DNA of 64,000 nt from Flabesymbios commensalis (GCA_964017125.1 OZ024903.1:111711255-111775254), one strand, 5' to 3'; shown: positions 25,104 to 40,100, counted from the first letter of the stretch. The notes: a model not told the origin generated them from the letters alone. Translations and numbers: made by a program.

Positions 25104-25190
25104 TCATCTGTCGGTCGGTGTGGCACTATTAGCTTCATGCCAAAAAGCGAAAGTGACGTCTTTCAGAGCAGCAGCAGGCAACAGAGGGTC
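25104..25190 (-). CDS. RAD54B: RAD54B-like terminal exon
   Basis: Acceptor TGTACTTTCAG precedes GACCCTCTG. The exon encodes 28 residues ([20 protein letters not shown], then NSATPTDR) and TGA. It matches the vertebrate RAD54B end, which has DPFL...ENVSFIFQN shortly before the stop. Phase 0 in, as required by the preceding exon. Confidence 0.85.
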   Translation of the reverse strand, partial: DPLLPAAALKDVTFAFWHEANSATPTDR

Positions 25191-28100
25191 CTGAAAGTAC
25201 AAACAAAAGGCAGAGTTACAGAGTTCGTGCAATTTTCATAATCATTTGACGAGAGATTTTAGGTTGCAAACTTGGGCCAAGTTTAAGAACATTTGAATAA
25301 ATTTGAATAACATTTCAATAACATTTGAATCTGCAAGTCAATGAGGCTCAATACAAAAGAAAACAAATCCATGAGCAGTGCCCGATTTGAATATGATCTG
25401 TGTTAATTTCAAACTTATCCAGGATAAAAATATGGGACAGCAGGCTGTCATGGAATAAAAATTATAAAAAATGACATTATCAATCATGACCCTCAAAGTG
25501 CTGATTTTATCCTATTTCAATCTTCACCCATTTGAAGTTGTGTCTCACTACCTTGAACCACAACTTCAAATGGTTAAAAATTACTCTTATTTGTTTAATT
25601 TGAGTCAAAACATTTGCAAATCTTGATGTTTAGCCCTTACAGCGCTGGGATATACTTTAGTTGTCAGAATCTGACGTCTTTAGACTTCTGACGTCGATCC
25701 CAGCAAGAGTAAAAATATTTTTAACGGACCCTTTCAGCAGATACTCTCTAAACACGGGAAGTTGATCTATGTTGGCGGGCCAACATTTATCCAACATTGT
25801 CCATTTTTTCCTGTGTACTCACCACAGAACCTAACACCTCGCATGGTTTATGTACATGCTGCCACTGGAGGAGCTCATCCATGCAGATATTCTTGGTCTG
25901 AAAAGAAAAAAAAGGACAGAATATATTAGCTGCAAAGGCTTACATTCTAGCTGAACATGATGAAAAAATTGAAAATAAATGTAATAACTAGAATAATTAT
26001 TTCATCAAATGTTCTTGAGAGTCTATTATAATTTATCATAGCAAATTGAATGACATGAATATGTGCAACACAAATGGATTAGTGATTATATGAGTACTGG
26101 TGGTTCTTATGATATGGAAAGGCTTAAAATTTAAATTTCAGTTCACATGTGCAATTTAATAAGTGAAAAACGTCTCTAAATTTATAATAATTACATTATC
26201 AGCTGTATCAGCTGGTTTTTGCAGTTGACACGCTCGCTGTATATTTCCCTCTGTCACTTTGGGCTGTGTCTTCACTTTATCGTCATCACCACAGTCACAT
26301 TGTAACATGTCTAGGTCGCACACAGCGTGTCTGGCTGAAAACTAACATACAAACATATCACAGTCACATTGTAACATGTCGTGGGTCGCACACAGCGTGT
26401 TTAACTGAAAACTAACATACAAACATATCACAGTCACATTGTAACATGTACATTGTAACATGTCTAGGTCGCACACAGCGTGTTTAACTGAAAACTAACA
26501 TACAAACATATCACAGTCACATTGTAACATGTACATTGTAACATGTCTAGGTCGCACACAGCGTGTTTAACTGAAAACTAACATACAAACATATCACAGT
26601 CACATTGTAACATGTCGTGGGTTGCACACAGCGTGTCAGACTGAAAACTAACATACAAACATATCACAGTCACATTGTAACATGTACATTGTAATATGTC
26701 TAGGTCGCACACAGCGTGTTTAACTGAAAACTAACATACAAACATATCACAGTCACATTGTAACATGTACATTGTAATATGTCTAGGTCGCACACAGCGT
26801 GTTTAACTGAAAACTAACATACAAACATATCACAGTCACATTGTAACATGTCTAGGTCGCACACAGCGTGTCAGACTGAAAACTAACATACAAACATATC
26901 ACAGTCACATTGTAACATGTCGTGGGTTGCACACAGCATGTTTAACTGAAAACTAACATACAAACATATCACAGTCACATTGTAACATGTACATTGTAAT
27001 ATGTCTAGGTCGCACACAGCGTGTTTAACTGAAAACTAACATACAAACATATCACAGTCACATTGTAACATGTCGTGGGTCGCACACAGCATGTTTAACT
27101 GAAAACTAACATACAAACATATCACAGTCACATTGTAACATGTCGTGGGTTGCACACAGCGTGTCAGGCTGAAAACTAACATACAAACATATCACAGTCA
27201 CATTGTAACATGTCGTGGGTTGCACACAGCGTGTCAGGCTGAAAACTAACATACAAACATATCACAGTTACATTGTAACATGTCTAGGTCGCACACAGCG
27301 TGTCTGGCTGAAAACTAACATACAAACATATCACAGTTACATTGTAACATGTCTAGGTCGCACACAGCGTGTCTGGCTGAAAACTAATTACAAACATATC
27401 ACAGTCACATTGTAACTTGTCATGGGTCGCACACAGCATGTTTAACTGAAAACTAACATACAAACATATCACAGTTACATTGTAACATGTCTAGGTCGCA
27501 CACAGCGTGTCTGGCTGAAAACTAATTACAAACATATCACAGTCACATTGTAACATGTCTAGGTCGCACACAGCGTGTCTGGCTGAAAACTAACATACAA
27601 ACATATCACAGTCACATTGTAACATGTCTAGGTCGCACACAGCGTGTCTGGCTGAAAACTAATTACAAACATACCTTGCTCACCATAATAATTCATAATT
27701 CTTTGATGAAAAGTATCAAATGCGATATTGCAGATGCAAAAATTATTTTGATGGTTAAATACGACATAGTAGATGTCAGTCAAAGAGTCACCAATTGTAC
27801 TTTTAAACTTCATTTATTGTAAAATTGTTAATGGAAATGTTTGTTGTTTTTATTTATGGAATATTCAGACATATATTTTCTAAATAATCATTGATATTAT
27901 ATGTACATTTGTTTGGATTCCGTTTTCTATAATGAGAGCTAACAATTTAAAATGACTCTTTAGTGGTCTTCACTCTTGTCAAAGACATTGACATAATCAT
28001 GCTCGGTTGATAAAGAACTTCTGAAAACAATCTTGTATTTCAGAATTCAATCCACCAAGTCACGAAGATATCAATCTTACCCGAATAAATTACGTAGTTC

Positions 28101-31100
28101 TGACGCAGAGAATTTCACCACTCCGCCGGCGAGTTTGTCATCGAGAACGGCCGCACTGAGCCCCTGTTTACGTATTTGTATCTGATACATTCGCTCCTCC
28201 AGTGACCCGGTCATTAACAGGCGGTAAATGTAAACTCTCTGACGCTGACCATCTCTCCATACACGAGCCATCGCCTGCGAAAAAAACACTCTGATTAACC
28301 TTTTTAGCACGGGGACCGTCTTTATACGTCAGAATCTGTCTACAGATTCAGAGGCATAGAGTCGATCCCCACTCCTAAAGAATTAACATATTTCTAATGG
28401 CTGTAGGTAGATCCATAACATAGGTATTCAGATGAAGCAGAAGGGGTAACTAAGAGTTAGACATTTATGATGATTTCAAATTGAACATGAAATATGACTT
28501 GCTGCTTTTCAATTCAATTTCAATTCAATGTTTTTGTATAAACTACTATATAAACTACTACTAAAGGACTATTTTTATTGATCTGAAGCCGGGAATTACA
28601 TTAGCAAGTCCAGCTTCGGATGAATAAGAAAAACTACCGGGTAATTAAAAAAATAAATCCCACAGGTGATGGTTGATCCAGCAATGGTTAACATTTCCTA
28701 CCTGTAAATCATTAGCCGGATTCCAATCTATATCGTACAACACCAAACGTGAAGCTCCTATTAAGTTAAGACCAACACCTCCTGCTTTGGAACTCAGCAA
28801 AAATACCACTGAAAAAAAATAAACAATTTAAATAATAATATCCTCTCAGTTTCGGGAGAGTTGTGAGCTGATGAAAAAGATACATCAAATCACCAAAACT
28901 TTCCTGGTTTAAATGAGGATTTACTTTTTATTTGTTCGCGTGAAATTGTTATCAAATTTATTAATTTCCATCAAATGTCCTGATTTTAATGGACAGTGGC
29001 ATTTTCTACTAAATCATCTTTGATTCATAGTATGTAGGCTGAAGAATATTATATACATCACTAAGAGGTACAGGGTGCTAAGCACGAGGAGGTACTAGGC
29101 ACTAGTAGGTACAGGGTGCTAAGCACATCTATAGCCGCTTCTAGCCTTCCATTTTTTATTCAAACAAGAACATTTGAGAAGTGGAGGTAATGAGAAGTGG
29201 ATTTGAAAATTTCAGCATATATTATGATTCAATTGTTTCAGTTCAAGTAATTTTCTCCCACTTTAAACTTGTGGGTCGAGACACAACTTCAAGTGGGTGG
29301 GGATTTGAAGTTGTGGGTCGAGACACAACTTCAAGTGGGTGGGAATTTAAATTCTGCAATTTAGTGCTTTAACCCTTACAACGCCAAGAGTCGTTTTTAT
29401 TCTATTTAATTATCAGGTTGAATCACAGTTATTGAGAATGAATTTAGAGTTTAAACATCAAGATTTTCAAATGCTTGGTCTAAAATTATCGAAATATGAT
29501 TAATTTTCAACCACTTGAATTTGTGGGTTGCGGTAGCAAGGCACAACCTCAATGGGTGAAAAATTAAATTATTTAATTCAGCGAGATGAGGTTTAACACA
29601 AAATTACACAAGAGTAAATGTAAAAAATACATGTAATAAAATTCACACATTTCCCTGTAATATGACCCTGGATTAAATGTGACTTACAGTCTGTAGAGTA
29701 ATGACTGTTGAATCTCTCCACTATTTGCTGTCGTTTGCCGGTTGGCGTCTGTCCATCCAGCCTCAGTAGCTGGTATTCCTCTCTCATACACGCTTGCTCT
29801 ATAACGTTCAAAGTCTGACAAAAGAAATAATTATGGGTTAAATGGCATTAGCCTTCAAGTGGTCAGAATGTCAGAATTAATCCCCCACACCTGTGAATCC
29901 TCACTCAACCACCAGTCCACCAACACAACCAAAACATTTCCTAAAACTTACTGAAAATCTATTTGATTGATTATGGTTATGATCAGATATATCTGAAGTT
30001 TCATGGTGATTCACTAAATATTTTAAAGTTATGAACATCCAGGAAAAATGTAAATCCAATTTGCAAAACTGTGTGATTGTGCTAATAATATTTTTTTTCA
30101 ATCATTTGAATCTGGTAATTATGACAGCAATATCAGCTTCAAATGAAACGTCCATTCTAATGTATAAAGGCGATCCACGCCCTGAAAGAATTGAAATATT
30201 CATAATGGCCATAACATAGATATTCAAATGAAGTGGAAAAAGACATTAATGATGATTTCAAATTGAAAAACCCCTTTGGTCTCCATGGTTTATACAAAGA
30301 CATTTCAGCGTTGTAAGGGTGAACCCTTATCATGCTAAGTTAAATTATTTGATTTTTCACCACGGGTAATAAAACGGATTAAAAACGACTTAGCAGGCAC
30401 AGGGTTAAACATAGAGGTAGTACAGTAGAATCCCGTTTTAACGCGGTAGTTGGGGTCCAAAAAACGGGATAGCATTATAAGTGCATCGCGCTATAGCGGG
30501 ACGACCGCTCTACCGCTGATGGTCAATACATTGGGTCTATAAGGACACGCTATACGCGGCAGTGGTAGATGCTATGTGCTAGATATAACACTGTATTTAT
30601 TACAAATGAACAGAATAAATAATGAATTGGAAATATACAATATTTAATTCATCATTTATTTTGTCTCAAATCTGAAACCAAAGTCCAAAATCCGAAGTCA
30701 GAAGTTTAAAATTCGAAGTCTGATGTTCAAAGTCTGTTCGAAGCCCAATGTCTAAAGTGGGAGTGTGAAGTCTGACGTCTGAAGTCTGTCCGAAGTTTGT
30801 ACGAAGTATGTCCAAAATCTGAAAACTACCTGATATCTGTCCGAAGTCTGGAGTACAATGTCTGTCCAAAATCTGAAATTTGACGTCTAAGTCCTAAGTA
30901 TGTTCGAAGGCCAAAATCCGAAGTCTAAAGTTCACAATCCGAAGTCTGATGTAGGCCTATGGAGTCTGTCTAGAAAACAGAAATCTGAAGTCTGATGTCC
31001 GAATTTTGTCCGGAGTCCAAAAACAGTCTGAAGTAGGCCTACTACGTACGTCTGTTCAAAACCTGGAGTCCAAAAACAGAAGTCTGAAGTTCAAAATCTG

Positions 31101-34100
31101 AGTCTGAAACCAAAGTCTGGAGTCTCTAAAAAGTCTAAAACCGAAGTCCAAACCTCTAAAATCCGAAGTCTGTTGTCCGAAGTCTGTTTGAAATCTTCCC
31201 AAAGTCTGCCTGAAGTCGTATATATGTGAAGTTCAAAGTCCAAAATTCGAAGTTTGTCCGAAGTCTGAAATCAAAAGTCTATCTGAAGTCCGTCTATCCA
31301 AAGTCTGAAATCTGTCCGAAGCCCGAAGTATTATGTCCAAAGTCTGACCTCTGAAGACCGAATTCTGAAGTATAAAATTGCCACCAAAATTCAAAATGGC
31401 TGAAAAAAACGCATAGGCCTAAGCAAAAAAAATAATCAATTTGTCATAATAAAAAATGAATAGTCACAGTTACCTTCTAGTTTGCAAATTAACTTTAAAG
31501 TAAGTTGGGGTATAGTCAACAAAAATTCATAAGCTGTTTCTTCATCTTTACCGATAGACTACATAAAAAAATTGTTTTCCCTGTAGGCCTAACGCTTTAT
31601 ATCTGACATCACCCTTTTTTATCGTAGGCCTAAAGTGCTTATTGATTGCAACATTGGGGTTTTATGATCCCAAATTCTGCAAAATATGTTCAGCCAATTT
31701 ATATGGGCGTCTCACACAGTCTCAGTCTCCTAGACTGCTGCAAAAAACAGACCCTCAGTTCCCAAACCTTTAACATTTGCAGGGGCCTAGGCCTACACTC
31801 TACACACAAGTTAATAGGCCTACTTTCGCCCATCCTGTAGGCTCTGCCTTTGGTGATATCTATTTTCAAAAATAAGAATAGATCTAATCATTGAATATTT
31901 AAATTATAATAGCCTACATGATCCATAACATTGTTTTTTAATTCCTATTTTGTCAATCATATTTAGTAATCAATCCAGTTATTTCGCGTTGATTTAAGAG
32001 TTCAATGTGTGTGACACAACATGCAGATCCATATAGGCCTATATAGGGCGCTGACGATACCAACTCACGATACCGCTGTGCTACGTGCGTCAGCAGATGT
32101 CCCCTGAGTTGAATACTCAACTACAGCAAACACGAGACATCCAGAAGGCATTTTTTCCCTCCTACAGAAATGGCCACTTCGGCGGCACTGCTCCTCCCCA
32201 ATGAACATGCTGCAGGACTGGGTACGGGCCAGTGTATACAAATATAGCAGTGCACAGTAAGTTACACTGTCCCCATTTCACACTGCTAGGGAGTGCAACA
32301 GTAAGTAGGCCCACGCTATACAGATCTAGTCTCTGCAGCATCTAGTCAACCTGTGCTGCTGATGGGGTCACACGTGACATCGTGACCTTATGACCTACTT
32401 ATCAACCAGTAGAAGAGGTAGGTAGACCTATATACAGATTATACTCTATAACGTGTTGAAGGGCTGATGCCATGATAGCTGCCCTTGTCTCACAGAAATA
32501 CAGATATTTAACCGTGTTTATCTGGGCATCAAAAGTCAAATCTCAAAATCGGCCTTCGTGGTGCAATAAAAAAAGTACTTTTTAACAGACACATGGTGTT
32601 AGATATGTTCTCAGTTGAATGAATATAACGTCATTGTCGTGAAATTAATCGACATTAAAATACATTAACACAGGTAGAGTGAAAGAGTAGAGATTGCTAG
32701 CAATCTCTACTAAAAATTGTTTATCATGTATGAATGTGGACTATATCACTGATTATTCCCGTGTGCATGGACAAAACCTCTCACGGGCATCACGGGTGTT
32801 ATTGGAGATAGGGACGGGCTGAGCTTTCTTCCCACCAATCAACGCTTTGGAACAGTTTGATTGACAGGTATTACGAGAGGGTGGGCTTTGTATCGTATAT
32901 TCACGAGGCTTTGAGATTCGACAAGATTTGCTAGAATTATATTGTTTCCCATACTGCACATTATTCTTGACGTCACTATAGATATGGGTATGGTATAGCG
33001 TCATCGCGTGATTATAGCACAATGCTGTTTCAATGCTGGATCAACATCGTGATTGCCTAGCGCTAAATAGTATACCCTCTCGGGAAAAAGTTTATTTTAT
33101 TGGATATGTTGGCCCGGCATTGTGCCGTAATCACCTGCCTTTCATATACAGAGTAAAGAATGGGCTGTAAATGTTGCGTAACGTGACCTGTTAAGCTCTA
33201 TAGTACCGTTCATGTTCACAGACGGCCAGACAGATAATGTGCCAGCGGTGATTAATGAGAGTAAGGTGTACTTATTAAATGTGTTACATACACGCAACAA
33301 ATTAATATTGTCCTCCTTGCTGTGATCTTGCATAAGCATAACATCGCACAGGTGAGTTGTTGGACAGGAACAATCATCAACACTCATCAAAAGATCTACG
33401 TGTCATTCCTAAATTAGGCCATTGGCGCTAAATAGTCCTCTTTGTTTAAATGAGCATACCAGACGATAATGATAATTACTATTTCACGATGGTTCATAAC
33501 AGTATCAGAACTCAAAATCATTTATTCGCCTCTTCCATATCGCGGTGTAACGACTCACGCTATAACGGGATTCTACTGTATAACTGACACTGACCTGTGT
33601 GTAATTGGAGACAACGACCACTTTTTGAAGTGGACTAGTCTGACTCAGTTCACATAGCAGACCCATGAGGACGGCTAATTTACCAGAATCATCCAGCCGC
33701 ACGTTATCGGGAGTGTAATCAGCAGGGTATTTGTTAAACAATCCATGGTAAAGTTCTGACTGAAATAAAGTATTAAAAGTCAAGTACATGTAATTGAGCT
33801 CTAAGTATAGAGAGCTGTATGCAGGCAGCATAATTTTCCCTTCCAAGCTTTAACTCACACTATATCACTAATCACTAACCTTTTCCCTATTTAATACTGA
33901 ACAAACTTCCCCCTGATATAAATAGGTTATATCAATGCAAAAGACATAAAGGTTTTCTGTGAATCATAAAAAAAATTAACCCCATAAGTTTGAAGATTTT
34001 TGTAATGATAAAAAGACCTATAAAAAGGCATTCAATTCAGGCAAAGAGAGCTCACTAATCCCTTCAGCCATTTATAATACACACATGCACTCATTCCGCA

Positions 34101-37100
34101 AACTTTTTTGATTTATTTCAAACTGGAATTGCTCACACACTTTTTCAGCTTCAACTGAAAAATTTACCTTTCCCAATTAGGATGAAATAACTAATTTAGC
34201 ATCCACCACAAACTCTTTTATAAATGTAAGAGGTCTGAAAGATGCCTGAAAATAAATGGGTTTCAAACTAAATCAGATCATGAGATGCTGAGCATATAGC
34301 ACAGCACAAGAGTTTCAAATCAAATCAGAAATTGATCAAATAGATGTGATAAATGCTCAGTAAATCAAGAATTTAATTTAAGGAATGTCTATTTTTCAGA
34401 TGAATGAAAACTTTAAAAAAGGAGGATAGTAAAACAAATTAAGATAATAATAATGACAACTCGACAGCAAAACAGTTGAACAAAGGGTAATATTATTGAT
34501 TAATCCCTGCTAGCTTACGTCTGGGTCATTTAGTCCGAGATCCCGTTTCTCCTGTGTGTTTTTTGCAGCTTGATGTAGTAGAGCAGGATGATTACAGAGC
34601 TTACGTAGCGCAGACAGGCAGGTAAGGTGCTGGGCCATGTCTCCCGTCTGTAGACACCCACGGATCGCCTGAGATCGTAACAGCTGATGGTATAAATCCT
34701 GCTGCAAACTGGAGGAGCGGCAAAACAGAACTATCTCCACTGGAAAAAAAGGCTTATTTTCAGATGAGAAATAAGATATGTAAATCATTGTCAAACTAGA
34801 CCCTTATTATATAATATATACATGTAGGCCTTTCAGAAAGAAATCACACAATTTTAGACTGCAGAAGATTGAAACTGAAATAGTAGACTAAGGCATACAT
34901 AATTCAAACATTGAATCTGTAATGGTAGACTAAGCCATACATAATTCAAACATTGAATCTGTAATGGTAGACTAAGCCATACATAATTCAAACATTGAAT
35001 CTGTAATGGTGGACTAAGCCATACATAATTCAAACATTGAATCTGTAATGGTAGACTAAGCTATACATAATTCAAACATTGAATCTGTAATGGTAGACTA
35101 AGCCATACATAATTCAAACATTGAATCTGTAATGGTAGACTAAGCCATCCATAATTCAACCATTGAATCTGTAATGGTAGACTAAGCCATACATAATTCA
35201 AACATTGAATCTGTAATGGTAGACTAAGCCATACATAAATCAACCATTGAATCTGTAATGGTAGACTAAGCCATACATGATTCAAACATTGAATCTGTAA
35301 TGGTAGACTAAGCCATACATAATTCAAACATTGAATCTGTAATGGTAGACTAAGCCATCCATAATTCAACCATTGAATCTGTAATGGTAGACTAAGCCAT
35401 ACATAATTCAAACATTGAATCTGTCATGGTAGACTAAGCCATCCATAATTCAAACATTGAATCTGTAATGGTAGACTAAGCTATACATAATTCAAACATT
35501 GAATCTGTAATGGTAGACTAAGCCATACATAATTCAACCATTGAATCTGTAATGGTAGACTAAGCCATACATAATTCAAACATTGAATCTGTAATGGTAG
35601 ACTAAGCCATCCATAATTCAAACATTGAATCTGTAATGGTAGACTAAGCCATACATAATTCAAACATTGAATCTGTAATGGTAGACTAAGCCATACATAA
35701 TTCAAACATTGAATCTGTAATGGTAGACTAAGCCATACATAATTCAACCATTCAATCTGTAATGGTAGACTAAGCCATACATAATTCAAACATTGAATCT
35801 GTAATGGTAGACTAAGCTATACATAATTCAAACATTGAATCTGTAATGGTAGACTAAGCCATACATAATTCAACCATTGAATCTGTAATGGTGACTAAGC
35901 CATACATGATTCAAACATTGAATCTGTAATGGTAGACTAAGCCATCCATAATTCAAACATTGAATCTGTAATGGTAGACTAAGCCATGCACAATTCAAAC
36001 ATTGAATCTGTAATGGTAGACTAGGCCATACAAAATTCAACTATTGAATCTGTAATGGTAGACTAAGCCATACATAATTCAAACATTGAATCTGTAATGG
36101 TAGACTAAGCCATACATAATTCAACCATTGAATCTGTAATGGTAGACTAAGCCATACATAATTCAAACATTGAATCTGTAATGGTAGACTAAGCTATACA
36201 TAATTCAAACATTGAATCTGTAATGGTAGACTAAGCCATCCATAATTCAAACATTGAATCTGTAATGGTAGACTAAGCCATACACAATTCAAACAGTGAA
36301 TCTGTAATGGTAGATTAGGCCATACAAAATTCAAACATTGAATCTGTAATGGTAGACTAAGCTATACATAATTCAAACATTGAATCTGTAATGGTAGACT
36401 AAGCCATACATGATTCAAACATTGAATCTGTAATGGTAGACTAAGCTATACATAATTCAAACATTGAATCTGTAATGGTAGACTAGGCCATACATAATTA
36501 AAACATTGAATCTGTAATGGTAGACTAAGCCATACATAATTCAACCATTGAATCTGTAATGGTAGACTAAGCCATACATGATTCAAACATTGAATCTGTA
36601 ATGGTAGACTAAGCCATACATAATTCAAACATTGAATCTGTAATGGCAGACTAAGCCATACATAATTCAAACATTGAATCTGTAATGGTAGACTAAGCTA
36701 TACATAATTCAAACATTGAATCTGTAATGGTAGACTAAGCCATACATAATTCAACCATTGAATCTGTAATGGTAGACTAAGCCATACATAATTCAAACAT
36801 TGAATCTGTAATGGTAGACTAAGCCATACATAATTCAACCATTGAATCTGTAATGGTAGACTAAGCCATACATAATTCAAACATTGAATCTGTAATGGTA
36901 GACTAAGCCATACATAATTCAAACATTGAATCTGTAATGGTGACTAAGCCATACATAATTCAAACATTGAATCTGTAATGGTAGACTAAGCCATACATAA
37001 TTAAACTATTGAATCTGTAATGGTAGACTAAGCCATACATAATTCAACCATTCAATCTGTAATGGTAGACTAAGCCATACATAATTCAACCATTGAATCT

Positions 37101-40100
37101 GTAATGGTAGACTAAGCCATACATAATTCAACTATTGAATCTGTAATGGTAGACTAAGCCGTACATAATTCAAACATTGAATCTGTAATGGTAAACTAAG
37201 CCATACATAATTCAAAAATTGAGTCTGTAATGGTAGACTAAGCCATACATAATTCAAACATTGAATCTGTAATGGTAGACTAGGCCATTCATAATTCAAA
37301 CATTGAATCTGTAATGGTAGACTAAGCCATCCATAATTCAAACATTGAATCTGTAATGGTAGACTAAGCCATACAAAATTCAAACATTGAATCTGTAATG
37401 GTGGACTAAGCCATACATAATTCAAACATTGAATCTGTAATGGTAGACTAAGCTATACATAATTCAAACATTGAATCTGTAATGGTAGACTAAGCCATAC
37501 ATAATTCAAACATTGAATCTGTAATGGTAGACTAAGCCATCCATAATTCAACCATTGAATCTGTAATGGTAGACTAAGCCATACATAATTCAAACATTGA
37601 ATCTGTAATGGTAGACTAAGCCATACATAAATCAACCATTGAATCTGTAATGGTAGACTAAGCCATACATGATTCAAACATTGAATCTGTAATGGTAGAC
37701 TAAGCCATACATAATTCAAACATTGAATCTGTAATGGTAGACTAAGCCATCCATAATTCAACCATTGAATCTGTAATGGTAGACTAAGCCATACATAATT
37801 CAAACATTGAATCTGTAATGGTAGACTAAGCCATCCATAATTCAAACATTGAATCTGTAATGGTAGACTAAGCTATACATAATTCAAACATTGAATCTGT
37901 AATGGTAGACTAAGCCATACATAATTCAACCATTGAATCTGTAATGGTAGACTAAGCCATACATAATTCAAACATTGAATCTGTAATGGTAGACTAAGCC
38001 ATCCATAATTCAAACATTGAATCTGTAATGGTAGACTAAGCCATACATAATTCAAACATTGAATCTGTAATGGTAGACTAAGCCATACATAATTCAAACA
38101 TTGAATCTGTAATGGTAGACTAAGCCATACATAATTCAACCATTCAATCTGTAATGGTAGACTAAGCCATACATAATTCAAACATTGAATCTGTAATGGT
38201 AGACTAAGCTATACATAATTCAAACATTGAATCTGTAATGGTAGACTAAGCCATACATAATTCAACCATTGAATCTGTAATGGTGACTAAGCCATACATG
38301 ATTCAAACATTGAATCTGTAATGGTAGACTAAGCCATCCATAATTCAAACATTGAATCTGTAATGGTAGACTAAGCCATGCACAATTCAAACATTGAATC
38401 TGTAATGGTAGACTAGGCCATACAAAATTCAACTATTGAATCTGTAATGGTAGACTAAGCCATACATAATTCAAACATTGAATCTGTAATGGTAGACTAA
38501 GCCATACATAATTCAACCATTGAATCTGTAATGGTAGACTAAGCCATACATAATTCAAACATTGAATCTGTAATGGTAGACTAAGCTATACATAATTCAA
38601 ACATTGAATCTGTAATGGTAGACTAAGCCATCCATAATTCAAACATTGAATCTGTGATGGTAGACTAAGCCATACACAATTCAAACAGTGAATCTGTAAT
38701 GGTAGATTAGGCCATACAAAATTCAAACATTGAATCTGTAATGGTAGACTAAGCTATACATAATTCAAACATTGAATCTGTAATGGTAGACTAAGCCATA
38801 CATGATTCAAACATTGAATCTGTAATGGTAGACTAAGCTATACATAATTCAAACATTGAATCTGTAATGGTAGACTAGGCCATACATAATTAAAACATTG
38901 AATCTGTAATGGTAGACTAAGCCATACATAATTCAACCATTGAATCTGTAATGGTAGACTAAGCCATACATGATTCAAACATTGAATCTGTAATGGTAGA
39001 CTAAGCCATACATAATTCAACCATTCAATCTGTAATGGTAGACTAAGCCATACATAATTCAAACATTGAATCTGTAATGGCAGACTAAGCCATACATAAT
39101 TCAAACATTGAATCTGTAATGGTAGACTAAGCTATACATAATTCAAACATTGAATCTGTAATGGTAGACTAAGCCATACATAATTCAACCATTGAATCTG
39201 TAATGGTAGACTAAGCCATACATAATTCAAACATTGAATCTGTAATGGTAGACTAAGCCATACATAATTCAACCATTGAATCTGTAATGGTAGACTAAGC
39301 CATACATAATTCAAACATTGAATCTGTAATGGTAGACTAAGCCATACATAATTCAAACATTGAATCTGTAATGGTGACTAAGCCATACATAATTCAAACA
39401 TTGAATCTGTAATGGTAGACTAAGCCATACATAATTAAACTATTGAATCTGTAATGGTAGACTAAGCCATACATAATTCAACCATTCAATCTGTAATGGT
39501 AGACTAAGCCATACATAATTCAACCATTGAATCTGTAATGGTAGACTAAGCCATACATAATTCAACTATTGAATCTGTAATGGTAGACTAAGCCGTACAT
39601 AATTCAAACATTGAATCTGTAATGGTAAACTAAGCCATACATAATTCAAAAATTGAGTCTGTAATGGTAGACTAAGCCATACATAATTCAAACATTGAAT
39701 CTGTAATGGTAGACTAGGCCATTCATAATTCAAACATTGAATCTGTAATGGTAGACTAAGCCATCCATAATTCAAACATTGAATCTGTAATGGTAGACTA
39801 AGCCATACAAAATTCAAACATTGAATCTGTAATGGTAGACTAAGCCATACATAATTCAAACATTGAATCTGTAATGGTAGACTTAGCCATACATAATTCA
39901 AACATTGAATCTGTAATGGTAGACTAAGCCATACATAATTCAAAATGTCTGCAAATTCTCTATTAACCCTTCATATACCACAACATTTAATCATTTTAAA
40001 TTCACATTTAAAAATGACCAAATTCTATCAATTACATATCCGTAAATGTAATACTGTAGATCTGGTAATATTCGCAGGGTTTTAATTTTCACAAGGAGGA

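Noticed and set aside
26291-27674. CRISPR-like array
   Set aside because: Regular 69-bp units have no unique spacers, and the DNA is eukaryotic with introns; the units include a real exon start.
25104-34739. RAD54L instead of RAD54B
   Set aside because: RKQGL after motif VI, YPADYTP, the C-x6-C-x-C motif, LLQWQH and the DPLL end fit RAD54B; RAD54L lacks this C-terminal region.
35061-39943. Protein genes made of [12 protein letters not shown] repeats
   Set aside because: Open frame is a by-product of a 42-bp (3n) minisatellite in an intron; no start context, domain or splice support.
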